Origin: Mycobacterium sp. WUMAC-067
Lineage (GTDB): Bacteria > Actinomycetota > Actinomycetes > Mycobacteriales > Mycobacteriaceae
Assembly (NCBI RefSeq): GCF_020217485.1
Contig: NZ_JAEKMI010000019.1
Coordinates: forward strand, 41,019-105,018
Length of the DNA stretch: 64,000 bases
Direction of reading: 5' to 3'
Shown in pieces: positions 25,084 through 33,089 of this stretch (positions within the stretch are counted from its first letter, which is position 1; every line of letters starts with the position of its first letter). Under the pieces are notes generated by a model that worked only from the letters and a program-made list of their open reading frames with translations, did no database searches and had not been told where the DNA came from. A program made the position numbers and the translations under genes.

Positions 25084-25243
25084 CGCACGCTCCTTTGTTT
25101 GCTAGTACCCCGAGAGCCGTCCCATCGGTGGCGGCACGTCTTCCAGTGTCCACCATGGCACAGTCCTGGTGTCCGGTTCCTCCTCAGGCCGCGGGCCTGC
25201 GTCGTCACCAGACGCTCGAATCCGGTGTCCCGTCCGTCTTCAG

Positions 25244-25316
<73 letters not shown>

Positions 25317-25424
25317 TCGCGGTTGGCAGGCCAACCTGCGCTTACCTACCGGGGCTTACATGACACGCGCGCCTTCCGATTGCTCGACTCACGGAAAGCG
25401 CGCTGGTGCTGGGAAAACCCCGAG

Positions 25425-25443
25425 GTCCGAGTGTACATCGGAC
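25425..25443 (-). terminator. Hairpin downstream of hadC
   Basis: GTCCGA pairs perfectly with TCGGAC across a 7-nt loop, 17 nt past the hadC stop. A TTTT run follows about 8 nt later on the minus strand. It could end the rpmG-hadABC transcript before tRNA-Trp. Confidence 0.45.
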
Positions 25444-25460
25444 GAGGAGTCAGATACTAA

Positions 25461-25961
25461 TTACGCCGTTCTGACGACCTGGCCGGAGTCCGGATCCCAG
25501 CGCAGGTTCGCGGAGTTGTCGGCGTACTGACCCATCAGCGTGGTGTATGCCTCCAGGACCACCTCGTCGTGCTCGTTGGTGCAGATGTTCTTGGTGACGA
25601 CGATGTCGGCGCCGAACCGCTCGTCCACCGAAACGATGTCCATGCGGGCCCACAGCTTGTCGCCGGCCTTGATCGGCTTGGTGAACACGAACCGCTGATC
25701 GACCTGGACGATCACCAGCGTCTCCATGCCGATGTCGACGTGCCGGAAGAAATCCAGCTGAACCAGCTTGGCGAAGATGGTCCCGAAGGTCAGCGGCGCG
25801 ATGATCGCGTCGTGGCCGAGATCGGCGGCGGCGTCTTCGTCGTAGTGGGCCGGGTGACGGTTTTTGATGGCCAGCGCGAACTGACGGAGTTGTTCCCGCC
25901 CCACGACGAAGTAGTCAGGGTAGCGCCAGATCATCCCCCTGATGTCTGTCTTGAGCGCCAT
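25461..25961 (-). CDS. hadC: (3R)-hydroxyacyl-ACP dehydratase subunit HadC
   Basis: A 166-aa hotdog-fold subunit of the FAS-II dehydratase HadBC, which acts on long meromycolate intermediates. The N-terminus TDIRGMIWRYPDYFVVGREQ and the core PLTFGTIFAKLVQLDFF match the HadA/HadC non-catalytic type. The catalytic Asp/His pair is provided by HadB. The ATG at 25961 starts 4 nt after the hadB stop, so the two are co-translated. Confidence 0.96.
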   Translation of the reverse strand: MALKTDIRGMIWRYPDYFVVGREQLRQFALAIKNRHPAHYDEDAAADLGHDAIIAPLTFGTIFAKLVQLDFFRHVDIGMETLVIVQVDQRFVFTKPIKAGDKLWARMDIVSVDERFGADIVVTKNICTNEHDEVVLEAYTTLMGQYADNSANLRWDPDSGQVVRTA

Positions 25962-25965
25962 GGGC

Positions 25966-26394
25966 CTACGCGAGTGTCGCGGACGCGATCGCCCTGCCGA
26001 AGATCTTCTTGCCGCCGGTGGTGGCCGTGAGCGCGATGGTCACTGACTTGGTCTCCGGGTCCGCCGACTTCACCCGGCCGCTGAAGACCAGCTCGGCGCC
26101 CTTGCCGTCGTTGGGCACCGGCACCACGGCGGTGAACCGCACGTTGTACTCGGTCACCGCGCCGGGGTCACCGATCCAGGCGGTGACGTAGCCGCCGCCG
26201 ATGCCCATGGTCAGCATGCCGTGCGCGATCGCGGTGTCCAGGCCGACGACCTTGGCCATTTCGTCGTCCCAGTGGATGGGGTTCAAGTCGCCAGATACGC
26301 CCGCGTAATTGACCAGATCCTGCCGGGTCAGCGGGTAGGTCTTCTCCGGAAGCTGGTCACCCACCTTCACGGAGCTGAACTCACGCAGTGGCAT
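25966..26394 (-). CDS. hadB: (3R)-hydroxyacyl-ACP dehydratase catalytic subunit HadB
   Basis: A 142-aa catalytic subunit shared by HadAB and HadBC, removing water from 3-hydroxyacyl-AcpM during mycolate chain elongation. The hydratase-2 motif SGDLNPIHWDDEMAK supplies the catalytic dyad D36 and H41, numbered as in M. tuberculosis. It overlaps the end of hadA by 14 bp, so its start ATG at 26394 lies inside hadA. Confidence 0.97.
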   Translation of the reverse strand: MPLREFSSVKVGDQLPEKTYPLTRQDLVNYAGVSGDLNPIHWDDEMAKVVGLDTAIAHGMLTMGIGGGYVTAWIGDPGAVTEYNVRFTAVVPVPNDGKGAELVFSGRVKSADPETKSVTIALTATTGGKKIFGRAIASATLA

Positions 26395-26860
26395 CAGTAA
26401 ATCCCTCTTCTCCATCTTCGCCGGCACGGCCCGCCAGGGTCGTGTAGGTCTCTTGCACGACGTCACCGGCAGCGTTGGTGATGACATTCTTGGTGACGAT
26501 GATCTGGGTGCCGTGCGACACGCGCACCGAGTCCACGTAGACGTCGCAGTAGAGCTTGTCCCCGGCGACGAGTGGCGCGAAGAATTTCAGGACCTGGTCG
26601 ACCTGAACGATCTGGGCGTCCTGGACGGCGACGTTGGCGTGCTTGAAGAACGCCGTCTGCGCCATGTAGCCGAACACGCAGACGAAGGTCAGGGGGGCCG
26701 GCAGCCCCTTGTAGCCGAGTTCGGCCGCCGCCTTCTCCTCGAAAAACGCCGGGTCGTCGTGTTTCACGGCGACCGCGTACTCGCGGACCTTCTCCCGCTC
26801 CACCTCGTAATGATCGGGGTAGCGGTAGTGCATCCCGACGATGCTTTCGGTTAACGCCAC
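26381..26860 (-). CDS. hadA: (3R)-hydroxyacyl-ACP dehydratase subunit HadA
   Basis: A 159-aa hotdog subunit of HadAB, the FAS-II dehydratase for early meromycolate elongation. It begins MALTESIVGMHYRYPDHYEVERE. Cys61 in FVCVFGY is the residue linked in M. tuberculosis to covalent modification by activated thiacetazone and isoxyl, and it is present here. It starts 48 bp after rpmG and overlaps hadB, so rpmG-hadA-hadB-hadC is probably one operon. Confidence 0.97.
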   Translation of the reverse strand: MALTESIVGMHYRYPDHYEVEREKVREYAVAVKHDDPAFFEEKAAAELGYKGLPAPLTFVCVFGYMAQTAFFKHANVAVQDAQIVQVDQVLKFFAPLVAGDKLYCDVYVDSVRVSHGTQIIVTKNVITNAAGDVVQETYTTLAGRAGEDGEEGFTDATA

Positions 26861-26908
26861 GATTCTTAAACTACCTAGTCAGTCGGAATAAACGCTGGCG
26901 GGGCGCCG

Positions 26909-27076
26909 CTAGCGTGTCTCCCGATGCGCCTGGTGCTTACCGCAGTTGGGGCAGAACTTCTTCAGCTCCAGTCGGTCCGGGTCGTTCCGGCGGTTTTTCT
27001 TGGTGATGTAGTTGCGGTGCTTGCACACCTCGCATGCCAAGGTGATCTTCGGCCGTACGTCGGTACTGGACGCCAT
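26909..27076 (-). CDS. rpmG: 50S ribosomal protein L33 (zinc-binding form)
   Basis: A 55-aa ribosomal protein. It begins [18 protein letters not shown] and ends HQAHRETR. Cys15, Cys18, Cys42 and Cys45 form two CxxC pairs, the zinc-ribbon (C+) form whose paralogue replaces it under zinc starvation in mycobacteria. The start ATG at 27076 follows a purine-rich AGAGAGAACC. It lies between tRNA-Met and hadA, as rpmG2 does in M. tuberculosis. Confidence 0.96.
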
Positions 27077-27123
27077 GACGGTTCTCTCTCGATTCTTGAA
27101 AAGATCTGGTGCTGTTCTGTTGT

Positions 27124-27196
<73 letters not shown>

Positions 27197-27249
27197 TCTG
27201 GCCACCCCGTTTTGGGGTCGGGGCCGCCACGCCTGCTCGGCGTCCGCCG

Positions 27250-27322
27250 AGCCCCCTAACGGAATCGAACCGTTGACCTTTTCCTTACCATGGAAACGCT
27301 CTACCGACTGAGCTAAGGGGGC
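27250..27322 (-). tRNA. thrT: tRNA-Thr (GGT anticodon)
   Basis: A perfect acceptor stem GCCCCCT/AGGGGGC. The anticodon stem TTTCC/GGAAA carries loop ATGGTAA, anticodon GGT. The T-loop TTCGATT is standard. The discriminator is U and CCA is not encoded. It is 53 bp upstream of tRNA-Met, probably in the same transcript. Confidence 0.97.
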
Positions 27323-27359
27323 CGTTCACCCGAAGCGATCAGTCGCGCGGGCCTAAAAG

Positions 27360-27389
27360 AGGGTACAACCTGGCTCGCAGCGGCACCAA
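27360..27389 (-). promoter_or_regulatory. Possible promoter for tRNA-Thr/tRNA-Met
   Basis: On the minus strand TTGGTG (27384-27389) and TACCCT (27360-27365) are 18 bp apart, about 38 bp before tRNA-Thr. The -10 box is a weak match; listed as a candidate only. Confidence 0.3.
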
Positions 27390-27406
27390 ACCACGAGTAC
27401 CGCAGC

Positions 27407-27613
27407 TCACCCGCTCTCGCCGGAGCGGCGGGGCTGCCACGCGTTGAGGTCGCTGAACTCGTCGTACTCGGCGTCCTCTTCGGCGGCAGCGCCCTCACGA
27501 AGCAGGGTGCGCAACGCGAGATTGACTGCCTCGCGCGCGTCGGCGACACGGAAGCGTTGGATCGCCTCATCGACCAGATCGAGGTCGACCTCGATCTCGA
27601 CCTTCTTCTTCAT
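27407..27613 (-). CDS. VapB-type antitoxin-like protein (orphan)
   Basis: A 68-aa protein with the ribbon-helix-helix style start MKKKVEIEVDLDLVDEAIQRF and the conserved ADAREAVNLALRTLL of VapB/DUF2191 antitoxins (Rv0634A-like). The C-terminus is acidic (AAAEEDAEYDEFSDLN), where VapB would wrap its toxin. No VapC PIN-domain gene lies on either side: thrT is downstream and the glyoxalase gene is divergent upstream. It may be a solitary DNA-binding protein or the remnant of a toxin-antitoxin pair. Confidence 0.82.
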   Translation of the reverse strand: MKKKVEIEVDLDLVDEAIQRFRVADAREAVNLALRTLLREGAAAEEDAEYDEFSDLNAWQPRRSGESG

Positions 27614-27746
27614 GCGCCAACCATACCCACTGGAAACGAGCCCAACCCGGTGCTCAGAAGCGGTGTCGCGCCGAACCCGGGCGGCGCGAACGAAGCGGCG
27701 GCGGACTACCCGCGGCCCGCCGCGATCCGCGTCCTAGTCTGGTCAC

Positions 27747-28460
27747 GTGTCAGATGACCGGCTGTACTTCCGTCAACTGCTCTCCGGCCGCGACTTCGCC
27801 GCCGGCGACATGTTCGCGACGCAGATGCGCAACTTCGCGTACCTGATCGGCGACCGGCAAACCGGGGATTGCGTGGTCGTCGACCCGGCCTACGCCGCCG
27901 GTGACCTGCTCGACACGATCGAGGCCGACGGCATGCGCCTGTCCGGGGTGCTGGTGACCCACCACCACCCCGACCACGTGGGCGGATCGATGATGGGCTT
28001 CTCGCTGCAGGGCCTGGCCGAACTGCTGGAACGGGCCCCCGTGCCGGTGCACGTCAATACCCATGAGGCGCTGTGGGTTTCGCGCGTCACCGGGATCGGT
28101 CTGGGCGACCTGACCGCGCACGAGAACCACGACAAGGTCAGCATCGGCGACATCGAGATCGAGTTGCTGCACACCCCCGGCCACACCCCGGGCAGCCAGT
28201 GTTTTCTGCTCGACGGCCGCCTGGTCGCCGGTGACACGTTGTTCTTGGAGGGCTGCGGGCGCACCGACTTCCCCGGCGGCGACTCCGACGAGATGTACCG
28301 CAGCCTGCAGCGGCTCGCGACCCTTCCCGGTGACCCGACGGTGTTTCCGGGGCATTGGTATTCGGCTGAGCCCAGTGCCGCGCTGTCGGATGTCAAGCGG
28401 TCCAACTATGTGTACCGGGCGGCAGACCTTGACCAATGGCGAATGCTGATGGGTGGCTGA
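27747..28460 (+). CDS. Glyoxalase II-like metallo-beta-lactamase hydrolase
   Basis: A 237-aa MBL-fold hydrolase (Rv0634c-like). Metal motif THHHPDH (71-77), then a second-metal His in TPGHTPGSQ, Asp in AGDTLF and a distal His in FPGHWY give a full binuclear site. Mycobacteria lack glutathione, so the natural thioester is probably a mycothiol or other adduct; this is inference. The GTG start at 27747 matches the homologous N-terminus (SDDRLYFRQLLSGRDF). It is first of a plus-strand run through echA3. Confidence 0.93.
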   Translation: MSDDRLYFRQLLSGRDFAAGDMFATQMRNFAYLIGDRQTGDCVVVDPAYAAGDLLDTIEADGMRLSGVLVTHHHPDHVGGSMMGFSLQGLAELLERAPVPVHVNTHEALWVSRVTGIGLGDLTAHENHDKVSIGDIEIELLHTPGHTPGSQCFLLDGRLVAGDTLFLEGCGRTDFPGGDSDEMYRSLQRLATLPGDPTVFPGHWYSAEPSAALSDVKRSNYVYRAADLDQWRMLMGG

Positions 28461-28518
28461 TCGCTCGATGGTGACCATTCGGCGTCCTGCCCTGTGATAT
28501 AAGCGGAGGGTGGATTCC

Positions 28519-29349
28519 ATGGGTTGGATCCAGGACAGCTGGCATGGGGTCACGCACGTCGGGTCCAGCACCTGGATAGCGTGGGCAGCGTGGGCGGCGA
28601 TCGCCCTCGCCGTCGTCACCCTGGTCTTCACCAACCGCCAGATCACCCGCAATCGCCGCGCGGCGGCGGAGCAAACCCGCCCGCACGTCGGGGTGTTCAT
28701 GGAACCGCATCCCGCCGACTGGCACGTGATCGAGCTCGTGGTCCGCAATTTCGGCCAGACCGCCGCCTATGACATCGAGTTCTCGTTCGTCAATCCCCCG
28801 ACGGTGGCCGAATACGAAAGCGCCACCGACGGCTACGCCGACGTCGTCGAACTGCGGCTGCCCCGTGAGCTGCCGGTGCTGGCGCCCGGCCAGGAATGGC
28901 GCCTGGTGTGGGACTCCGCGCTCGACCGCGCCGAGATCGGCAGCGGCATCGAATCGCGTTTCACCGGGACCGTCAGCTACTACGACCGCCCCGCCCAGCC
29001 GCGGCGGCGATTCTGGCAGCGCGAGCGTTCGCCGCTGCACACCGAGGTGGTGCTGGACTGGGACGCCCTGCCACCCGTGCAGCGCATCGAGTTGATGACC
29101 ACCCATGACCTCGCGAAGCGGGAGAAGGAAAAGCTGGAGCTGCTGCGCGGCCTGCTGACCTACTTCCACTACGCCAGCAAGGAGACCCGGCCCGAGGTCT
29201 TCCGCAGCGAGATCGAACGGATCAACGCCGCGGTTCGGGAAACCCAAGACCGATGGCTCACCCGCCAACTCGACGAACCCACCGACGTGAGCCTGCGCTG
29301 GAGTAACGCCGAAGACGATCTGGGCAGACACCACAACCAGTCCGCCTGA
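28519..29349 (+). CDS. Membrane-anchored conserved protein of unknown function
   Basis: A 276-aa protein in the position of Rv0633c. One N-terminal membrane helix (about 18-37) is followed by a basic stretch QITRNRRAAAEQ. A beta-rich region (about 55-185; ELVVRNFGQTAAYDIEFSF) resembles an Ig-like or NEAT-like sandwich but has no recognised motif. A charged helical tail (about 200-250) has coiled-coil character. GGAGG lies 9 nt before the ATG at 28519; a GTG at 28510 would overlap that site. Its stop is 21 bp before echA3, so the two are probably co-transcribed. No function can be assigned. Confidence 0.85.
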   Translation: MGWIQDSWHGVTHVGSSTWIAWAAWAAIALAVVTLVFTNRQITRNRRAAAEQTRPHVGVFMEPHPADWHVIELVVRNFGQTAAYDIEFSFVNPPTVAEYESATDGYADVVELRLPRELPVLAPGQEWRLVWDSALDRAEIGSGIESRFTGTVSYYDRPAQPRRRFWQRERSPLHTEVVLDWDALPPVQRIELMTTHDLAKREKEKLELLRGLLTYFHYASKETRPEVFRSEIERINAAVRETQDRWLTRQLDEPTDVSLRWSNAEDDLGRHHNQSA

Positions 29350-29370
29350 CGGCGAGGAGCAGGAGCACCC

Positions 29371-30066
29371 ATGACCGCCCCGGTCCACTACAGCACCAAG
29401 GACTCCGTCGCCGTCATCAGGATGGACGACGGCAAGGTCAACGCGCTGGGCCCGACCATGCAGCAGGCCCTGGGCGACGCCATCGACCAGGCGGAGCGGG
29501 ACAACGCCGGGGCGCTGGTGATCACCGGCAATGAGCGGGTGTTCAGCGGCGGCTTCGACCTGAAGATCCTCACCTCCGGCGAGGTGCAGCCCGCGATCGA
29601 CATGCTGCGGGGCGGGTTCGAGCTCGCCTACCGGCTCCTGTCGTTTCCGAAGCCGGTGGTGATGGCGTGCACCGGCCACGCGATCGCGATGGGGGCGTTC
29701 CTGTTGTCGGCGGGCGATCACCGGGTAGCCGCCCACGCCTACAACATCCAGGCCAATGAGGTCGCGATCGGCATGGTCATCCCCTACGCCGCGCTGGAGA
29801 TCATGAAGCTGCGGCTGACGCCGTCGGGGTATCAGCAGGCCGCAGGGTTGGCCAAGACGTTTTTCGGTGAAACCGCCCTTGCCGCAGGCTTTATCGATGA
29901 GATCGTGCTGCCCGAGATGGTGCTGGACCGCGCCGAGGAAGCCGCCACCGAATTCGCCGGCCTCAATCAGCGCGCGCATGCCGCCACCAAGTTGCGCACT
30001 CGCGCCGACGCCCTGGCCGCCATCCGCGCCGGCATCGACGGGATCGAAGCCGAATTCGGGCTCTAA
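29371..30066 (+). CDS. echA3: Enoyl-CoA hydratase/isomerase EchA3
   Basis: A 231-aa crotonase-fold protein. The oxyanion-hole segments NERVFSGGFDLKIL and CTGHAIAMGAFLLSAGDHRV are clear. The usual second catalytic Glu region reads EVAIGMVIPYAALEI. It is shorter than standard hydratases (about 260 aa), as EchA3 is. AGGAG lies 6 nt upstream of the ATG. A role in beta-oxidation is likely but the chain-length preference is unknown. Confidence 0.93.
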   Translation: MTAPVHYSTKDSVAVIRMDDGKVNALGPTMQQALGDAIDQAERDNAGALVITGNERVFSGGFDLKILTSGEVQPAIDMLRGGFELAYRLLSFPKPVVMACTGHAIAMGAFLLSAGDHRVAAHAYNIQANEVAIGMVIPYAALEIMKLRLTPSGYQQAAGLAKTFFGETALAAGFIDEIVLPEMVLDRAEEAATEFAGLNQRAHAATKLRTRADALAAIRAGIDGIEAEFGL

Positions 30067-30126
30067 GCCGCTGAGCGCACCGGGCCCAGATGGTTTCGCG
30101 GCCCGCTGCCGGGGAAGTCCTGGCCT

Positions 30127-32523
30127 GTGGCCATTGATCGCATCGCGGACCCCTGGGGCACGCGCACCCCATACGAGCCGGGCACCCGATGGCCGGACCG
30201 AGTCGACACCTACCTGGCCGACGGGATCACCGCCGAGTCGGTGGATCGCTGGGTGCAATCGGCGGCGGTGCTGCACTCCAACGGCGACGGTCTGGACATC
30301 GCCGTCAAGGACGGCCGGATCGTGGGCGTGCGCGGGCGCGCCGTCGACCGGGTCAACCATGGCCGGCTCGACCCCAAGGATTTGTTCGGCTGGCAGGCCA
30401 ACGCCTCCGCCGACCGGCTCACCACCCCGATGATCAGGGAGCACGGCGAGCTCAAGCCGTGCGACTGGGACACCGCGATGCAGCGGATCGTCGACCGCAG
30501 CAAGCGGCTGCTCGACGGCTACGGCCCCAGCTCGATCGGCTTCTACACCTCCGGGCAGTTGTTCCTCGAGGCCTACTACACGCAGGGCGCCATCGCGCAC
30601 GGGGCGATCGGCACCAACCATGTCGACGGCAACACCCGGCTGTGCACCGCGACGGCGGCCGAGGCGCTGAAGGAATCGTTCGGCTGCGACGGCCAGCCGG
30701 GGTCCTACACCGATGTCGACCATGCCGACGTCATCGCGTTGTTCGGGCACAACGTCGCCGAGACGCAGACCGTGCTGTGGGCGCGGATGCTGGACCGGCT
30801 GGACGGCGGCGCGCCGCCGGCGATCGTCTGCGTCGACCCGCGGCTGACGCCGGTCGCCCGGCGCGCCACCGTCCACCTGGCGCCGTTGCCGGGCACCAAC
30901 GTCGCGTTGATGAACGGGCTGCTGCACGAGATCATCGGCAACGGCTGGATCGACCAGGACTACATCGACTCGCACACAGTGGGTTTCGACGAGCTGCGCG
31001 GCCGGGTCGAAGAGTTCGGACCCGAGCGGGTCGCCGAGATCTGCGGCGTGCCCGCCGAGGACATCCGGCATGCCGCCCGGCTGCTGGGCACGGCGCAGCG
31101 GCTGCTGTCCACCGTGCTGCAGGGCTTCTACCAGTCGCACCAGGCCACCGCGGCGGCCGTGCAGGTCAACAACATTCACCTGGTGCGCGGCATGCTCGGC
31201 AAGCCCGGCTGCGGCGTGCTGCAGATGAACGGGCAGCCGACGGCGGAGAACACCCGCGAATGCGGCGCCGACGGGGATCTGGCCGGTTTCCGCAACTGGT
31301 CCAACGACTCTCACGTCGCCGAGTTGGCCGAGTTGTGGAACCTCGAGCCCCTGCAGATTCCGCACTACGCCCCGCCCACGCACGCCATGCAGATGTTCCG
31401 CTTCGCCGAGGAGGGGACGCTGCGGATGTTGTGGGTCACCGCCACCAATCCTCTGGTGTCGCTGCCGGAGCTGGCCCGCATCCGCGACATCTTCTCCCAG
31501 GAGCGGCTGTTCCTCGTCGTGCAGGACATCTTCCTGACCGAAACCGCCGCGCTGGCCGACGTCGTGTTGCCCGCCGCGGCGTGGGCCGAGAAGACCGGCA
31601 CGTTCACCAACGCCGACCGCACGGTGCACCTGTCCGAAAAGGCGGTCCAGGCACCGGGTTCCGCGCGCTCGGACCTCGACATCTTCCTGGACTACGCGCG
31701 CCGGATGGACTTCCGCGACAAGGACGGTCAACCCTTCCCGCCCTGGACCGATGCCGAGTCGGCGTTCGAGGCGTGGAAGAAATGCAGCGCGGGCCGGCCG
31801 TGCGACTACACCGGCCTGAGTTACGAGAAGCTGCGCGGCGGCAGCGGCATCCAATGGCCCTGCAACGCCGAACATCCCGACGGCACCGAACGGCTCTACG
31901 CCGACGCGAAGTTCTGGGCGAAACCCGACTATTGCGAGGCGTACGGCAAGGACCTGATCACGGGCGCCCCGCTGCAGCCCGACGAATACCGCTCGATGAA
32001 CCCCTACGGCAGGGCGATCATCAAGGCGGCCGAATACGTCCCGCCCCATGAGCCGACCAGTCCGGAGTTCCCGTTCGCGTTGATCACCGGCCGCACCGTC
32101 TACCACTTCCACACCCGCACGAAAACCGCACGGGCACAGCAACTTCAGCAGGCAGCACCCGAGGTATGGGTCGAGGTGTCGCCGGGCGACGCGCGCCGGC
32201 TGGGCATCGCGGAGGGTGAGCTGGTCGAGGTGAGCACGCCGCGCGGCTGCGTCATCGCCCCCGCGCGCATCTGCGGCATCCGCGAGGGCGTGCTGTTCGT
32301 GCCCTTCCATTACGGCTACTGGGACACCGGAGCAGGCGGTCATCACCGGGCCGGCAACGAGCTCACGATGACCGATTGGGATCCGGTGTCCAAGCAGCCG
32401 ATCTACAAGACGGCCGCCGCCCGGCTGCGGAAAAGCCGGGCGCGGCGAGTCGGTGGGAACGGCGCCGCTGCCGCGCCGCCCGCGGCGGTTGCCGAAGCCC
32501 TGCCGATGGGGGGTCAGGCGTGA
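30127..32523 (+). CDS. Molybdopterin oxidoreductase lacking the [4Fe-4S] ligands
   Basis: A 798-aa protein of the Mo/W-bisPGD oxidoreductase family (nitrate reductase/formate dehydrogenase type). Cys173 in NTRLCTATAA is at the Mo-ligating position. Pterin-binding regions (GHNVAETQTVLWARMLDRL, GMLGKPGCGVLQMNGQPT) and the C-terminal domain (FALITGRTVYHFHTRTKT) are intact. The N-terminal cluster site is not: the expected CxxCxxxC is AVLHSNGD (A47, H50, D54) and the fourth Cys position is D82 in GRLDPKD. The cofactor chain must therefore differ. No signal peptide, so cytoplasmic. The GTG start at 30127 is 60 bp past echA3. The last codons overlap the start of the next gene (GTGA). Substrate unknown. 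Confidence 0.92.
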   Translation: MAIDRIADPWGTRTPYEPGTRWPDRVDTYLADGITAESVDRWVQSAAVLHSNGDGLDIAVKDGRIVGVRGRAVDRVNHGRLDPKDLFGWQANASADRLTTPMIREHGELKPCDWDTAMQRIVDRSKRLLDGYGPSSIGFYTSGQLFLEAYYTQGAIAHGAIGTNHVDGNTRLCTATAAEALKESFGCDGQPGSYTDVDHADVIALFGHNVAETQTVLWARMLDRLDGGAPPAIVCVDPRLTPVARRATVHLAPLPGTNVALMNGLLHEIIGNGWIDQDYIDSHTVGFDELRGRVEEFGPERVAEICGVPAEDIRHAARLLGTAQRLLSTVLQGFYQSHQATAAAVQVNNIHLVRGMLGKPGCGVLQMNGQPTAENTRECGADGDLAGFRNWSNDSHVAELAELWNLEPLQIPHYAPPTHAMQMFRFAEEGTLRMLWVTATNPLVSLPELARIRDIFSQERLFLVVQDIFLTETAALADVVLPAAAWAEKTGTFTNADRTVHLSEKAVQAPGSARSDLDIFLDYARRMDFRDKDGQPFPPWTDAESAFEAWKKCSAGRPCDYTGLSYEKLRGGSGIQWPCNAEHPDGTERLYADAKFWAKPDYCEAYGKDLITGAPLQPDEYRSMNPYGRAIIKAAEYVPPHEPTSPEFPFALITGRTVYHFHTRTKTARAQQLQQAAPEVWVEVSPGDARRLGIAEGELVEVSTPRGCVIAPARICGIREGVLFVPFHYGYWDTGAGGHHRAGNELTMTDWDPVSKQPIYKTAAARLRKSRARRVGGNGAAAAPPAAVAEALPMGGQA

Positions 32524-32999
32524 AGCTCAAAATGGCGCTCCGCGAACTGCACCGCTCCGAACGCAAACTGGCCCACGAACTCAACGTGGTCGCCGCGCGA
32601 CACCACAGCGACCAGGACGTCTGCCACCTGGCGCAGGACCTGGCCGGGTGGTCACGCCATCACCTCGCCGAGCTGGCGCAGCACGGCCGCCATTACGGCC
32701 TGCACCTGTCCGCCGATCCCCGCACCGGCGCGATCACGGGTTTTTGGCAATCGCGGCTCAGCGGCCTGCTGCGGCACCGGCCGGAGCCGGGCCTGGTGCT
32801 GCTCGCCGACCTACGCCGGATTCACCGGCTGTCGGCGGGGGTGTCGCTGGACTGGGAGCTGCTGGCCCAGGGCGCGCAGGCTGCCAAGGATTCCGAACTG
32901 CTGGGCCTGGCCTCGCGCTGTCATCCCGAGACCCTGCGCCAGATGCGCTGGGCCAACGCGATGCTCAAAGAGCTTTCGCCGCAAGTGTTGATGAATTGA
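32520..32999 (+). CDS. His-rich helical protein coupled to the molybdopterin oxidoreductase
   Basis: A 159-aa protein with no recognised name. It is predicted to be almost all alpha-helical, with helices rich in His and acidic residues (LAHELNVVAARHHSDQDV, SRHHLAELAQHGRHYGLHL, LASRCHPETLRQMRW), reminiscent of a ferritin- or hemerythrin-like bundle. The GTG start overlaps the oxidoreductase stop by 3 nt, so translation is coupled and the two probably act together, for example as electron-transfer partner, metal-binding subunit or assembly chaperone. These roles are inference. A strong hairpin follows. Confidence 0.82.
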   Translation: MKLKMALRELHRSERKLAHELNVVAARHHSDQDVCHLAQDLAGWSRHHLAELAQHGRHYGLHLSADPRTGAITGFWQSRLSGLLRHRPEPGLVLLADLRRIHRLSAGVSLDWELLAQGAQAAKDSELLGLASRCHPETLRQMRWANAMLKELSPQVLMN

Positions 33000-33004
33000 A
33001 ACGG

Positions 33005-33041
33005 CGAACGCGGTGGCCGCCATCAGCCGCCACCGCGTTCG
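33005..33041. terminator. Bidirectional terminator-like hairpin
   Basis: CGAACGCGGTGGC and GCCACCGCGTTCG form a perfect 13-bp stem around an 11-nt loop. It lies 5 bp after the oxidoreductase partner gene and about 48 bp after the convergent patatin gene. No U-tract, as often in mycobacteria. Confidence 0.65.
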
Positions 33042-33089
33042 TCTCGCCTCCTCGCCGCCAGTCTGGCACGTGCGCGCCGAGCCGTCACT

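Noticed and set aside
27323..27746. A complete vapBC toxin-antitoxin module
   Set aside because: No PIN-domain frame with the conserved acidic residues occurs on either side of the VapB-like gene.
28393..32346. A 1317-codon open frame on the minus strand
   Set aside because: Antisense to the glyoxalase, membrane protein, echA3 and molybdopterin oxidoreductase genes. No motif and biased composition, so a shadow.
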